Shown piece after piece: positions 21,801-30,700 of a stretch of 64,000 nt of DNA. Below the pieces are notes generated by a model that made no database searches, was not told the DNA's origin, and saw only the letters and a program-made list of their open reading frames with translations. The stretch's first letter is position 1. Every line of letters starts with the position of its first letter. The DNA comes from Diacronema lutheri. Its lineage: Eukaryota; Haptophyta; Pavlovophyceae; Pavlovales; Pavlovaceae. The position numbers and the translations under genes are program-made. The stretch is from positions 744,001 through 808,000 of the forward strand of contig JAGTXO010000002.1 in NCBI GenBank assembly GCA_019448385.1, given 5' to 3'.

Positions 21801-22837
21801 GTCGCGAAGCTTCGCCACGACCCCGCTCTCAACCTGCTCGCCTCGCTGGCTCGCGGATACGCCGGGACCTACGCGCGGCGCGAGGACGCGGACATCTTTG
21901 GCTCCGTGCTCGCCGGCGTGCCGCCGGCCGGGCGCGCGGCCCTGCGTCGTCGGCGCGTGCCCACCGTCGATCTCGTCGTAGTGCTCAACGGTGCGGGCTC
22001 GGCACCTCAGCTCGTGCAGACACTGTGCGAGCTCAAGTCGATCTCGTACTGCCCCACGCGCTACGGCCAGTCGGACACGCGCCGCTGCCAGGCCGCTGAG
22101 CGGCGGGCGGCGGCCGTCGGCGGCGAGCGGCGGCGTGCGTGCGCTCAACTCGACGAGGAGCTCTTCGGCATGCAGCCGGGCCAGGTGGGCCCGATGCAGG
22201 CGCGCCTCAACTCGTTCCCGCCGATCCGCGCGCTGGTCATCGGCTCGTTCGGCGAGTGGTCGGCCGGCCTCGCCGACCTGCTCGTCACCTTCTCGCACAT
22301 GGGCGCGGACGCGTGGATGGCGCGCATGGGCGCGCCCTCGCGCGACGTCGCCCGCGCGGCCCTCGAGCGCCACATGCGCCTCCAGCTCGCCGCGTGCGTC
22401 GTGCGTGGGCACGCGCAGCTCCTGCTCGCGCGCGCGCAGATGGCGCGCGGACAGGCGCCGCCGCACCGCCACGCGGCTCACGGCGTCCAGGCGGATGTGG
22501 ACGCCTGCGGCGGTGTGGACGGCCTCTGCTTCCGGCGCGGCGACGGCGGCGGCGGCCGGCGGGGGCCGGCGAGGGGTGGCTAGGCGTGTGTGGGTGTCCG
22601 CCCATGACGCGTCCTGCCACGTCCTTGCCGTCCCGGCCGTTCCCGCTGCCGGCGTGCACAGGGTCGACGCCCTGATTTCGGCCTGATGTTGCGTGCGCCC
22701 TTTCGCTCGCTCCGTTTGTCCAGCCTCGGCCCCGTGCGCGCCCCTCCTGCTGACCCGCCTGTAAGCGTCGTTAGTATTTTTTCACACACGTCTTCTGTTC
22801 GACGATTCGTACTGGAGCCCGCGCGCCGTTACAAAGG
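18832..22837 (+). mobile_element. Non-LTR-type reverse transcriptase element (outer limits)
   Basis: The interval between the ArfB stop and the RSPH9 start. It begins with a T-rich stretch rare in this genome (TTTCTTTATTTTTTTCATAT, 18846-18865) and ends with ~250 bp of non-coding sequence including a T-run (near 22777). It holds one long open frame with RT motifs. I saw no terminal repeats, poly-A tail or certain target-site duplication, so the true ends are not fixed. LINE-like placement rests on RT motif style and the absence of integrase, protease or RNase H motifs. Confidence 0.65.
18840..22583 (+). CDS. RT polyprotein with possible PD-(D/E)XK-like C-terminus
   Basis: Open across 1,247 codons, but the first in-frame ATG is at 19155, leaving about 1,142 residues from Met. 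The part before it is Pro-rich then Asp-rich. RT palm motifs: A, FTLDISNAFNSV (near 20250); B', GVQQGSVEGSYFFAVAIQPA (near 20450); C, AGHDDVYAVG (near 20560) with His where LINEs usually have Ala; D, GLHANLAKSACW. A long helical region follows. Near the end, VDLVVVLNG and, about 20 residues on, LCELKSISYCPTRY give the D...ExK spacing of PD-(D/E)XK nucleases. I see no APE endonuclease, integrase or RNase H. The frame looks whole. The nuclease call is an inference from a short motif. Confidence 0.75.
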   Translation: MRFLYFFHITRPAPPPPPGRPPSSGRPDPRSARCPPQQQAPPPGPPPPPHPPPPPPPPQPERPQPLRRPFPGDDDDDAPDGSDEHGRCQRARAGARPAAPSADPPMPVPSSARAPADGSYAAIDHLTVMQVAGLHESAVPMLAALPPGFAERFATAFVEVLHALRDAEALEGVGAVGVRQPETERALKMLLVLPALLLRRTPRSDPRRMGAALAQRFTLWETRAYAELVAGWERDCAVHATRRWPAREDAADRALRRALALIAKGKISDASRLLDSHGIADIARPEVLAQMVAKHPVRVESVDAVLDGVDDAPHLRVLPADIETAFRHLDTDKAAGASAWRYEYLTALVPTVPFPSLVAADAAAAGAYFATRFANGALPAWFNFVFSSVRLLALRKRAPSADEAEDARPVGISCALRRAVTKAIFANASLKETFAGHLAPQQLGVAVAAGATKLIIGLRELLDAELSFGIFTLDISNAFNSVSRAAVLRQLSDGSVPGEIRALARLAHATLGPQAPVFAGGGSGGAPLTQLPFRSSEGVQQGSVEGSYFFAVAIQPALVALDAELAAVGGAARAGHDDVYAVGPPALVAAALSRFEAALAGLGLHANLAKSACWIDPRSADALEGCRGAVPLGSVADPATGALHYGLNIYGVPVGSPGYVGRTLATKTDEIAGISNKLITTLGSSAKQSLWVLTRRSTIFRFSYLISHSYLSDSLQAAAAFDDILARQATVALGVSVSTDAIASRRLPLPIAMHGTGLRKQVDLAPALIWSAASLALPHLLDTRAADGSVLEAGVLDRPAIAARVGHDAFADMDAHGWRSFLASGSRLGRDLASAWHAMQAELGGGQGDTEVRVLRLPPGSVAPAAPAAGRRPSLLADITGDRERCRFDMLNAEHAAMPPGSRPRGLWFGLGKESGLFLEALPRAYAAFSPAEWAEAVARYLGLPSPVCAQLAAAGARLARSGSQRPIPVDAFGDALAAAPGVAHDHVAKLRHDPALNLLASLARGYAGTYARREDADIFGSVLAGVPPAGRAALRRRRVPTVDLVVVLNGAGSAPQLVQTLCELKSISYCPTRYGQSDTRRCQAAERRAAAVGGERRRACAQLDEELFGMQPGQVGPMQARLNSFPPIRALVIGSFGEWSAGLADLLVTFSHMGADAWMARMGAPSRDVARAALERHMRLQLAACVVRGHAQLLLARAQMARGQAPPHRHAAHGVQADVDACGGVDGLCFRRGDGGGGRRGPARGG

Positions 22838-23828
22838 ATGGAGCTGTCAACGTACGACCTCGCCGCGACGGCGATGGGCTACAGCTTCTTGAGTCCCGAG
22901 GTGGGCGCGGAGCGTGCTGCGCCAGGCAAAGGCGTATTCACCCAATGCGCTTGCGATTGCTTAAGCTCGCCGCTCGAGTACGCCCCCTGGTCGCGCGCGC
23001 CGCGCCGCGCGCGCGCAGGTGTTTGCTGCGATGAAGGTCAGCCTGCCAGTCCTGCAAAAGGAGTACGGCTTCTCGAAGATGTACGCGTGGGGCAAGCTCA
23101 AGGGCATGTCGGCAGATTACATCATCGCCGTCGGTGTCTCCCACTCGCTCAAGGAGGCCACGAAGAAGTACTTCTACTGGTGCGCGCACCGTTCGCCTGG
23201 ACCCTGCGCGTTCGCGCGCTTTCGGGCTGACGCGGCCCATGCGCTGACTCGCGCGCGTCCGACGACGCGAACGCCGCGCAGCTCGGACGGCGCAAGCTGG
23301 GCGCAGATGGCTGAGCCGGACAGCGAGACGGCCGCGGCGTGCGCCAAGATCCCGCAGGTGGCCGCGCTTACCGGCGACGCGCAATTCGTGTACACCGTCT
23401 CAAAGATGGTGCCCGAGGGCGAGGAGCCTCCAGAGAACGAGGAGGATCTACTGCTCAAGATCACCGAGGACGTGCGCGCCGCCTGCCTCGTCAAGGAGAT
23501 TGACGCGGCGATCGCGATGGTGCCCGTCGGCTCGATCAGCACTGACGCGAAGCTCGGTGTGCCCGTGCCTGACTCGACGTTTGCCGGGCTGAGCAAGGAG
23601 GCGTCATTGTCGCTCGCCTCGTGGGAGCTGCTCAACGGTATGTCGGCAACGCAGCAGCTCGCTGGCTCGCTCAAAGCCAAGTACGTTCCCGCCGCGTCGC
23701 TGACAGTTCTGCGCAGCCTCGTTTGGCCGGGCTTTGCCGCGTTTTGCGTGCCGGGCAGCCGTGTGAGCGGGTACGCCTACGTCGGCGATGGAATGCAGAA
23801 TTCCGACGTCGCCTTCTGTTTGCCGTGA
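22838..23828 (+). CDS. RSPH9: Radial spoke head protein 9
   Basis: Three exons, 22838-22900, 23019-23179 and 23282-23828, with introns of 118 and 102 bp, give 256 residues. Family landmarks: LQKEYGFSKMYAWGKLKGMS, DYIIAVGVS, FYCSDGASWAQM (formed across the second intron), KEIDAAIAMVPVGSIS, and the C-terminal TVLRSLVWPGFAAF followed by GYAYVGDGMQNSDVAFCLP. The last block closely follows the end of animal RSPH9. The protein sits in the head of axonemal radial spokes and helps regulate dynein in motile 9+2 flagella. Its presence implies a flagellated stage. The gene lies just downstream of the RT element on the same strand. Confidence 0.9.
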
Positions 23829-24080
23829 GCGGCCGCATTCCAGCCGCGCGGGCGAGCGCCGCGCCGGGCGCGCCACACATGCCACACGGGCCGTGAAGCG
23901 GCGGAGTCGCGGCAGAGCGAGGGCTTTCTCCGCTTGTTTGGCCCTCGTCGGAGGGGCGCAAATGTTGGCGTGCAGCACGGCCACTTGACGCTTGGGCTCG
24001 CTGCCGTCGGGTGCCAGACTGCCCGTGCGGAGTGCCGGGCAGTCGCCGCAGCCGACTCGGTCGAAAAAGTGCCCGGAACG

Positions 24081-25391
24081 ATGCCATTGGCACTTGTCGC
24101 GGCAGCTGCGCTCGTCTCGGCGGCCGTCGTGCAGCAGGGGCTGTTCAGCGCCGGCATCGGGCCTTACGCGGCGTTCCGCATCCCCGCGCTCGTGGCATGT
24201 CCGTGCACGCGCGACGATGCGCTCAAGGCCGCGCCGCCGAACTGCGTGTTTGCATTCGCCGAGGGGCGGACGCTGAGTTCCCAAGACGCCGGCCCGATCG
24301 ACATCGTGCTGCGGCGCTCGTCGGATGGCGGGCGTTCGTGGGGCGAGCTGGAGGTCGCCGTCTCGTGGAGCGATGGCGCAACAACGTGTGGCAACCCGTC
24401 GCCCGTGTGCCTCGATACCGGCGAGGGCGGCGAGCGGGGCGAGCTCGTCCTGGTGTTCACGGTGAACAACACATGGCCATTCGTCACGCGGCTGAGCGAG
24501 GACGGTGCGTGGGCACCCGCGCGCAATCTGAGCGGCGAGGTGAAGCTGCCCGGCTGGGGCTGGATGGCCACTGGCCCGGGCCACGGCGTCCAGTTGCGCG
24601 GCCCGTCGCCGTTTGCCGGCAGGCTCGTCGTCCCCGTCGACCGCAAGCTGCTCAACGCCGACATCTCGATCGCGCTCAAGGTGCGCGCGTCCGAGGGGCA
24701 GGCGGACGCGCGCGTGCGCCCGTCCGCGTACGCGCGCTTCGTCACAAGCAATGCGGACGCGCCGCACGACGTGTACGCCGGGAGCGTGCTGCTTGACGAC
24801 TGGGCGCTCCTGCCCGAATTTGTGATCGGTGGCGGCCGTGCGGCCGCGCTGCTCAGCGACGATGGCGGCCGTAGGTGGCGGATTGGCGGAGCCGTGCCGT
24901 CGCACAACTCCAATTCGAATGAGGCGAGCATTGCTGAGCTCGACGACGGCACGCTCGCCATGTCATTCCGCGTGCAGTCTCCGACGGGCGCAGCCGCGCA
25001 CTGCCGACACTTTGCACTCAGCGCGGACGGCGGTGAGACTTGGGGCGCGCCCTTCACCGCCGAGGACTGCGCTGTGCTCGACCCGGTTTGCCAGGGCGCC
25101 ATCCTTCATGTGCGCGGCCTGGGCGTGCTCACGTCGGGACCAGACTCGAGCCGCACGCGCGAGGCGATGAGCGTGCAGCGCGCGGCGCACGCGGACGCCA
25201 CCGGTTTGCGCGGCTGGCAACTCGTCGCGAGGCTTAGCCACGGCCCGGCAGCCTACAGCGACCTGGCGCTCCTGCCGTTGCCCAGTGTGGCGCAGGGGAT
25301 TGCCATCGGCGTGCTCTACGAGCTCGGCAGCTTTGGCGGCGGCCCCGCCTCGATTGTGTTTGCCAGCCTGCAGATCGACCACTCTGAATGA
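24081..25391 (+). CDS. Secreted exo-alpha-sialidase (GH33-like)
   Basis: A single exon of 436 residues. A signal peptide (MPLALVAAAALVSAAVV) is followed by the sialidase RIP motif (YAAFRIPALVACP, about residue 30). Asp-box repeats (SxDxGxxW) appear as SSDGGRSWGE, SDDGGRRWRI and SADGGETWGA. The catalytic-centre segment NSNEASIAELDDGTLAMSFR carries the conserved Asn-Glu. These are the hallmarks of the six-bladed sialidase fold, which cleaves terminal sialic acids or related nonulosonic acids. It may act on the cell's own surface glycans or on prey and bacterial glycans. No intron. ATG 24081 was chosen because it begins the signal peptide. Bacterial-type origin is possible but not shown. Confidence 0.85.
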   Translation: MPLALVAAAALVSAAVVQQGLFSAGIGPYAAFRIPALVACPCTRDDALKAAPPNCVFAFAEGRTLSSQDAGPIDIVLRRSSDGGRSWGELEVAVSWSDGATTCGNPSPVCLDTGEGGERGELVLVFTVNNTWPFVTRLSEDGAWAPARNLSGEVKLPGWGWMATGPGHGVQLRGPSPFAGRLVVPVDRKLLNADISIALKVRASEGQADARVRPSAYARFVTSNADAPHDVYAGSVLLDDWALLPEFVIGGGRAAALLSDDGGRRWRIGGAVPSHNSNSNEASIAELDDGTLAMSFRVQSPTGAAAHCRHFALSADGGETWGAPFTAEDCAVLDPVCQGAILHVRGLGVLTSGPDSSRTREAMSVQRAAHADATGLRGWQLVARLSHGPAAYSDLALLPLPSVAQGIAIGVLYELGSFGGGPASIVFASLQIDHSE

Positions 25392-25412
25392 CGCGGACTG
25401 GGCCTGCCGCAC

Positions 25413-26009
25413 TCATGACCGCCACGTGACCTCGAACGGCTGCATGGCCAACACCGGCCGAGCCCTAAGGACGATGGGCGAATCCTCTGCAAGCGGCACG
25501 CCCGGATCGACCGTCGCTGCCTGAGCGCCGTCTCGCGCGTTGCTCGTGATCGCGGCCGACGCTGGGCTCTGCCGCTCGGTGGGCTGAGGCGGCGGCAAGC
25601 GCGGCGCCGTGCTCGCGTGCGGCGCGTCAGACCGTGCATCGGTCGCACCAGGTCGCTCGTCACCCAATGACGCCGGCGGCGCCTCCGCGCGCTCTCCCGG
25701 CGCAGCGTTCGCGTCGCGCACATCCTTGAGCGCCGCATGCAATCGCAGCCGCGAGCCGCGCGCCATGTGCTGCGCGCCATCCGTGCCGTTCTCCTTAGTT
25801 TCGCGCGGCCCGGCCTGCGCGCACGCGTGTTGCGCACAGTCGTCCGCGCGCTTGCGCGGCCTCAGCTTTCCCGGGTGCACCGGCTCGTCGTTCCTGGCCG
25901 TACGCAGCCAAGCTTTGCTTGGCACGTAACACCGTGTACGCATCGCGCTCGTCGCCACGTCCGTACGCATGGTGAGCGGCGGCCGTGGCACATATGGCCG
26001 CTCGGCCAT
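25413..26009 (-). CDS. Hypothetical protein, weakly supported
   Basis: A 198-residue frame from ATG 26009. Composition is hydrophilic, with Pro/Ala/Arg-rich stretches and a more ordered end (VPLAEDSPIVLRARPVLAMQ). No domain, signal or TM is seen. It lies convergent to the sialidase, with a 21-bp gap between stops, and divergent from the LRR gene across the poly-C tract, a placement this genome often uses. The frame reads better than the other five, but it may be chance. Confidence 0.35.
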   Translation of the reverse strand: MAERPYVPRPPLTMRTDVATSAMRTRCYVPSKAWLRTARNDEPVHPGKLRPRKRADDCAQHACAQAGPRETKENGTDGAQHMARGSRLRLHAALKDVRDANAAPGERAEAPPASLGDERPGATDARSDAPHASTAPRLPPPQPTERQSPASAAITSNARDGAQAATVDPGVPLAEDSPIVLRARPVLAMQPFEVTWRS

Positions 26010-26081
26010 TTCGAATGATAATGGCCCAGGGGGAGGAGAAAGATCAAAAGGTCAAAGAAGCTTTGAGCTTTTGTGGTCCCA

Positions 26082-26082
<1 letters not shown>

Positions 26083-26180
<98 letters not shown>
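26083..26180. repeat. C98 homopolymer
   Basis: Ninety-eight uninterrupted C, ending 97 bp upstream of the LRR gene's ATG, so in its promoter or 5' leader. It is by far the longest homopolymer in the window. On the opposite strand it is a G98 tract able to form G-quadruplexes; the C strand could form i-motifs. Length may be approximate. Confidence 0.9.
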
Positions 26181-26277
26181 TTTTGGGCGCGCGCGTGCCT
26201 TTTTGAGTTTGACGACCCTGCAGCAAAACCCTCCGTTCACGGGCGGGACGGCGGACGGTTCGTGTCGAGCGGATCGA

Positions 26278-27666
26278 ATGGTGACCAGGACGCAGTGGGA
26301 CGTTCCCCTCGCGTCCTTCCTGCAGCAGGACGTCTCGTCGCAGACGCCCGTGTGGGCGGCATGCACGCTGCGTGACTTGCAGGCCGTCGCATGCGCGTCG
26401 CGCGAGTTCTGCGCGGCCGTGTACGCTTGGCTCCGTGGGCAGCCGCGCGTGCACATCGAGCTGAGCGACGCGACGCCGGCGCTCGGCTGGTACGCGCTGC
26501 GCCGCTGCCCAAGCCTACGCGTGCTTGTCGTCCACGCGCCCGAGCACTCGCACGCCGAGGTCGTCGAATGGCGCGTCGACGAGCTCAGGTCGGCGGCGCG
26601 GCTGCGGCTCACAGCGTCGGCGCGCGCAGCGATGCTCATCGCCCCGTTCGTCGCGCAGAACGTGGCGCTCGAGCGGTTGGTGCTCGACGGGCTTGACGGA
26701 TCGCACGTCGAGCACTCACGCGCGTGGCTCAGCCGGCTCGGCGGGCGCGCGTGCGCGCCCGGCTCTTGCGCCGAGCGTGAGGTGAGCTTCGTGCGCTGTG
26801 AGCTGCCCGCCACCTCGCTTGTCTTCGCGGGCGCGCTGCTCAAGCACAACGACTCGGCGCGGAGCTTGCGCGCGTGCGACATTGGGCTCGACGCGCAGGG
26901 TATCGGCGTGCTCATCGAGAGTCTGCGACCCGGCCGCAAGCTGCGCGCGCTCGCGCTCTCGCAGAACCCGGCGGTGGGCGACGGCGGCTGGGCGCAGATC
27001 GTTCGCCGCGTCTTTTCGCCGCATCTGCCGCTCCGCGCTCTCATCCTGCAGGCGAACGCGATTGGCGAGCTCGGCGCGCGCGCGCTCGGCGAGCTGCTCG
27101 CCAGCACGCGCACGCTGCAAGAGCTTGATCTGCTCGGCAACTTGCTGCAGAACACAGGCGCCGTGCTGCTCGCCGACGGGCTGCGCGCGAACGGCTCCTT
27201 GCGCATCCTCAACCTGCGCTCAAATCGGATTGGCGACACGGGCGCGGAGCGGCTGGGCCTTACCCTCCGCACCAATCGCGCGTTGCGCACGCTCCTCCTC
27301 TCGTGGAACAGGATCGGCGACCGCGGCGCGGCCGCGCTCGCCGACGGTCTGCACGCCAACAGCGACCTCCGCGAGCTGAACCTTCTCGAGAACTACATCT
27401 CGGACGAGGGCGCGCGCGCGCTGCGCGACGGGCTGGCGACCAATTCGACGCTCTCGTGCTGCTCGCTGCAGTGCAACCTCGTGCAGGGTGCAATCGTCGC
27501 CGAGCTCGAGGCGTGGCTCGCATCGATCCACCACGACGAGCCTGTCTTGGACGATGTTGGCAGCGACGGCGACGACGTCGCGTCGAGCTGCACGGGCGGA
27601 TCGGCGTTGAGCTCGGACAGCGAGACCGAGGCGGCTCCGGACAGCTGCTGCACATTGAGTCAGTGA
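26278..27666 (+). CDS. LRR (ribonuclease-inhibitor-like) protein
   Basis: A single exon of 462 residues from ATG 26278. Residues 10-45 (LRDLQAVACASREFCAAVYA) resemble an F-box helix set, though weakly. From about residue 185 there are RI-type leucine-rich repeats of 28 residues: LRALALSQNPAVGDGGWAQI, LRALILQANAIGELGARAL, LQELDLLGNLLQNTGAVLLA, LRILNLRSNRIGDTGAERL, LRTLLLSWNRIGDRGAAALA, LRELNLLENYISDEGARAL. The C-terminus is acidic and Ser-rich. Such proteins are binding scaffolds; if the F-box is real, this would be an SCF substrate receptor. The poly-C tract lies directly upstream. The stop lies 44 bp from the convergent NAA25 stop. Confidence 0.8.
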   Translation: MVTRTQWDVPLASFLQQDVSSQTPVWAACTLRDLQAVACASREFCAAVYAWLRGQPRVHIELSDATPALGWYALRRCPSLRVLVVHAPEHSHAEVVEWRVDELRSAARLRLTASARAAMLIAPFVAQNVALERLVLDGLDGSHVEHSRAWLSRLGGRACAPGSCAEREVSFVRCELPATSLVFAGALLKHNDSARSLRACDIGLDAQGIGVLIESLRPGRKLRALALSQNPAVGDGGWAQIVRRVFSPHLPLRALILQANAIGELGARALGELLASTRTLQELDLLGNLLQNTGAVLLADGLRANGSLRILNLRSNRIGDTGAERLGLTLRTNRALRTLLLSWNRIGDRGAAALADGLHANSDLRELNLLENYISDEGARALRDGLATNSTLSCCSLQCNLVQGAIVAELEAWLASIHHDEPVLDDVGSDGDDVASSCTGGSALSSDSETEAAPDSCCTLSQ

Positions 27667-27710
27667 GTTTCACGCCCAGACAGCGCAATTCCGCCCGGAC
27701 GTCCCACAGT

Positions 27711-30700
27711 CTATCGCCGCCCCACCTGCCGCAGCGCGGCGCCAATCGCGAGGAGCCGCTGGTGCAACTGCGACGCGGAGCTCATGTAGCTCGTGCGCAG
27801 CCGCTCGGCCATCGCCGCTCGCGCGGCCGTGGCGCCAGCAGAGCGCGGCGTGCCGTCGAGCAGGCAGTCTGCGAAGGGGAGTACGTGCAGCGCGAGCGGC
27901 TGCTGCACGCAGTCGCCCTCGCCCGGCTCGCCACCCGTCGCGAGCGCGGGGCCGCCGGCCGCGAGCGGCGCGAGCGCGCGCGCCAGGCCCTCGGTCGCCT
28001 CACCCACGCGCACGGCCGCGTCGCGCACGGCCGCGCGACAGCTCGCGCCTAGCTGCGCGGCCGCCTCGTGCGCGCCCGTGCCCGCCGCACCACCACCGCC
28101 CCCCGCCTTCTTGCCTGGCTTGGGCGCGGCGCGCGAGAGCGCGGCTGCTGCCGCGTGCGCAAGGAGGCAGCCAGCCGGTAGCTGAACGAAAGCCAGCTCG
28201 CTCAGCGAGCACAGGGCGCGCGCGTCCAGCGGTGGCGCGCACACGAGCGCGTCGGCGAAGCGGTCGGCGGTGAGGAGGTTCGCATCCTCGCCCGCGCCCT
28301 CGTTGCCGCCGTCCGTCGCGAGCGCGCTCAGCTCAGCCCACGAGCTGCCAGCGGGCGGGCCCGCGTTGAGCGGCGCGCGCGCGCGCTCGCACGCCGTGCA
28401 CGCAGCGTCGGCCCACGCGCCCATGCGCGCGCGCAGCTCGGCGAGCAGCTCGGTGGCCGAGAGCGCGTCGCCGACGCCCGCCGGAGCCGCGTCTGCGCTT
28501 GGCGCTGCCCAGTGCCGCGCGTGCGTCAGCTGCGCGGCGGTTGCGGCTGCGCGCATCGCCGCGAGCCCAACGTGCGAGTGCGCCATGCTCGGCGCGAAGT
28601 GCGCTGGCCGAGTGGGCGCGGCGCCCGCGGCGTGTCCGAGCTCGTCCTCCGCGGCTGCCAGGCTCTGCGCAACGCCCACGTCCGCGTCGCCGCCCGGACC
28701 GCTATCCGGACCGCTATCCGGACCGCTATCCGGACCGCTATCTGCGCCCACGCCGGCGTGCAGTGCGCCCTGCGGCGAGGCCGCGTCGGCGGCGGCGTCG
28801 CGCGGCTGCAGCAGAGCCGAGAGCGCGGCGTGGAGGGCGATGGCGTACGCGCAGTGAGCGCACAACCATTGCTGCGCCGCGCAGCGCATCGTCGCGTCGG
28901 CGCGGCGCGCGCTGTAGCTCTCGAAGACGGCGGTGTCGAGGTTGACGCTCAGCGAGGCGATGAGCGCGCGCACGCCGCCAGCAGAGCGCGCGCGCGCGGC
29001 TGCGCGCGAGTGCGAGGCGGGCGGGCGTGCGCGCGGCACGAGGTTGTGTGGGCTGCGTGAGCGCGCGGACGAACGCGCGCGCGCGCGCGCTCGCGCGGCT
29101 GGCGGGCTGATGTGTGCGGCGGCGGGCGGAGCTGCGGGCGGTGGGCGCTCTTCGGCGCGCGGGGCGAACGGCCCGTGCGCGCGCGCGCGCACCGAGCCCC
29201 AATGAGGCGAGCGTCTCGACAGCGGCGGGCACGTCCGTCGGTGCGCTCGCGAGGATGAGCAGCGCCGCGCTTAACGCCGAGTGCACGCGCCACGCCGACG
29301 TGAGCAACCTCGCCCTGAAGGAGTGGAAATCGAGCGCCTGCGTGTAGTTGCCATGCTGATATGGAAGCGGTGCGCTTTCGCTCACGTCCCGCTCCGCCTC
29401 GACGTACCACGCGCGCGTGTGCGCGCAGGCGCTCGCGGCCTCGCGCTCGTTGCCCAGCGCGAGCTGCGCGGGCAGTATGACGTACTGTAGGCTCTCGAGC
29501 TGCAGCCTGCGCGTGCCGAGCGCCTCAAAGTGCTCGCGCGCCGCGTCCGCCGCGCCGAGAGCCGCGTAGAGGGCGACGAGGCGCAGCCGCATTTGAAAGT
29601 TTGCGCGCGAGTGAACGATGCCCTCCTCGAGAGCCATCGCCGCGCCGAGCGCAGCGCGCGCCTCCGCCGCGCTCGCGCGCCAGCGCGCCGCCGAGTTTGC
29701 CGCGCCGTCGGCCGGCAGCGCGCTCGGCGCGAGCAACGCGGCGAGCGGCCGCAGCGGGCAGCCGTCGGCCTGCAGCAGCGACGCGGCGCAGAGGAGCAGG
29801 CCGTCGGCAGGCTGCAGCTCCGTCTTCGCGCACGCGTCGCCGAGCGGCAGCGCCTCGCCGTACCCGCGCGCGAGCGCGACGGCCAGCTGCGCGCGCTCGC
29901 GCGGCGCGAGGCGCGCTCCGACGCCGAGCACCGCACGCCACTGCGCCGCGCACGTCTGCATTTGCAGCCTGGCCCTGCGCGCCTCCGTCGCCGCCTCCCC
30001 GCCATCCGTCGGCGCGGTGTCCGCATCGGCGCAGCACGCCTCGACGCTCACGCACACGGCGCGCGCCGCGTCCACGTGCTCATAGAGGCTCGCGAGGAAG
30101 GGGCGTGCGTCCTCGAAGCAGCACGCCCGGCCCGCGTACGCAGCGAAATATCGACCGAGCTCCAAGGCGAGCGCGTCGCGTTCGGCGAACGCGCCGTCCG
30201 GCGACGCGAGCGCAAGCCGCTTCGCGCACAGCGCGACGCGCGCGAGCCGCGGCGCGCGCGCGCGCGGCTGCGTGGCGTGCAGCGCATCGACGACAGCGAG
30301 CGCGCGCGCGCTCCGCTCAGTGTATTCGGCCTCGTCTGTCGGCGGCGGCGCGCGCGGCGGCGGCGGGCGGTTGGCGACGGCGAGGAGCTCAGCCGCGCTC
30401 GCGCGCTCACCCACCGCACCGTCCGTCGGCAGCGCCGCGTCCAAAAAGCGGCAGAGCACGTCCCAGTTCTCGTCGGCGCAGGTGAGAAGACTCGACTCGC
30501 GAAGTGCGATCGATCGATGCGCGTCGCCCGTGCGCGCGACGCACGTCGCCTCGAGCTCGGCGGCCTCGGCGGCGATGGTGGTGAGCAACTCGGGGTTTGC
30601 CGCGAGCAGCGCGAGGACACGCCTCGCGCTCTCGGCATCCGCCGCGCGCGCGGCCTCAAGCGCTGCGTCGCGCGTGTCGAGCGCGCTGACGCGCGCGGCC

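Noticed and set aside
25969-26277. Poly-Pro N-terminal extension of the LRR protein through the C98 tract
   Set aside because: The extension is only the translation of the homopolymer and upstream spacer; conserved-looking sequence starts at ATG 26278.
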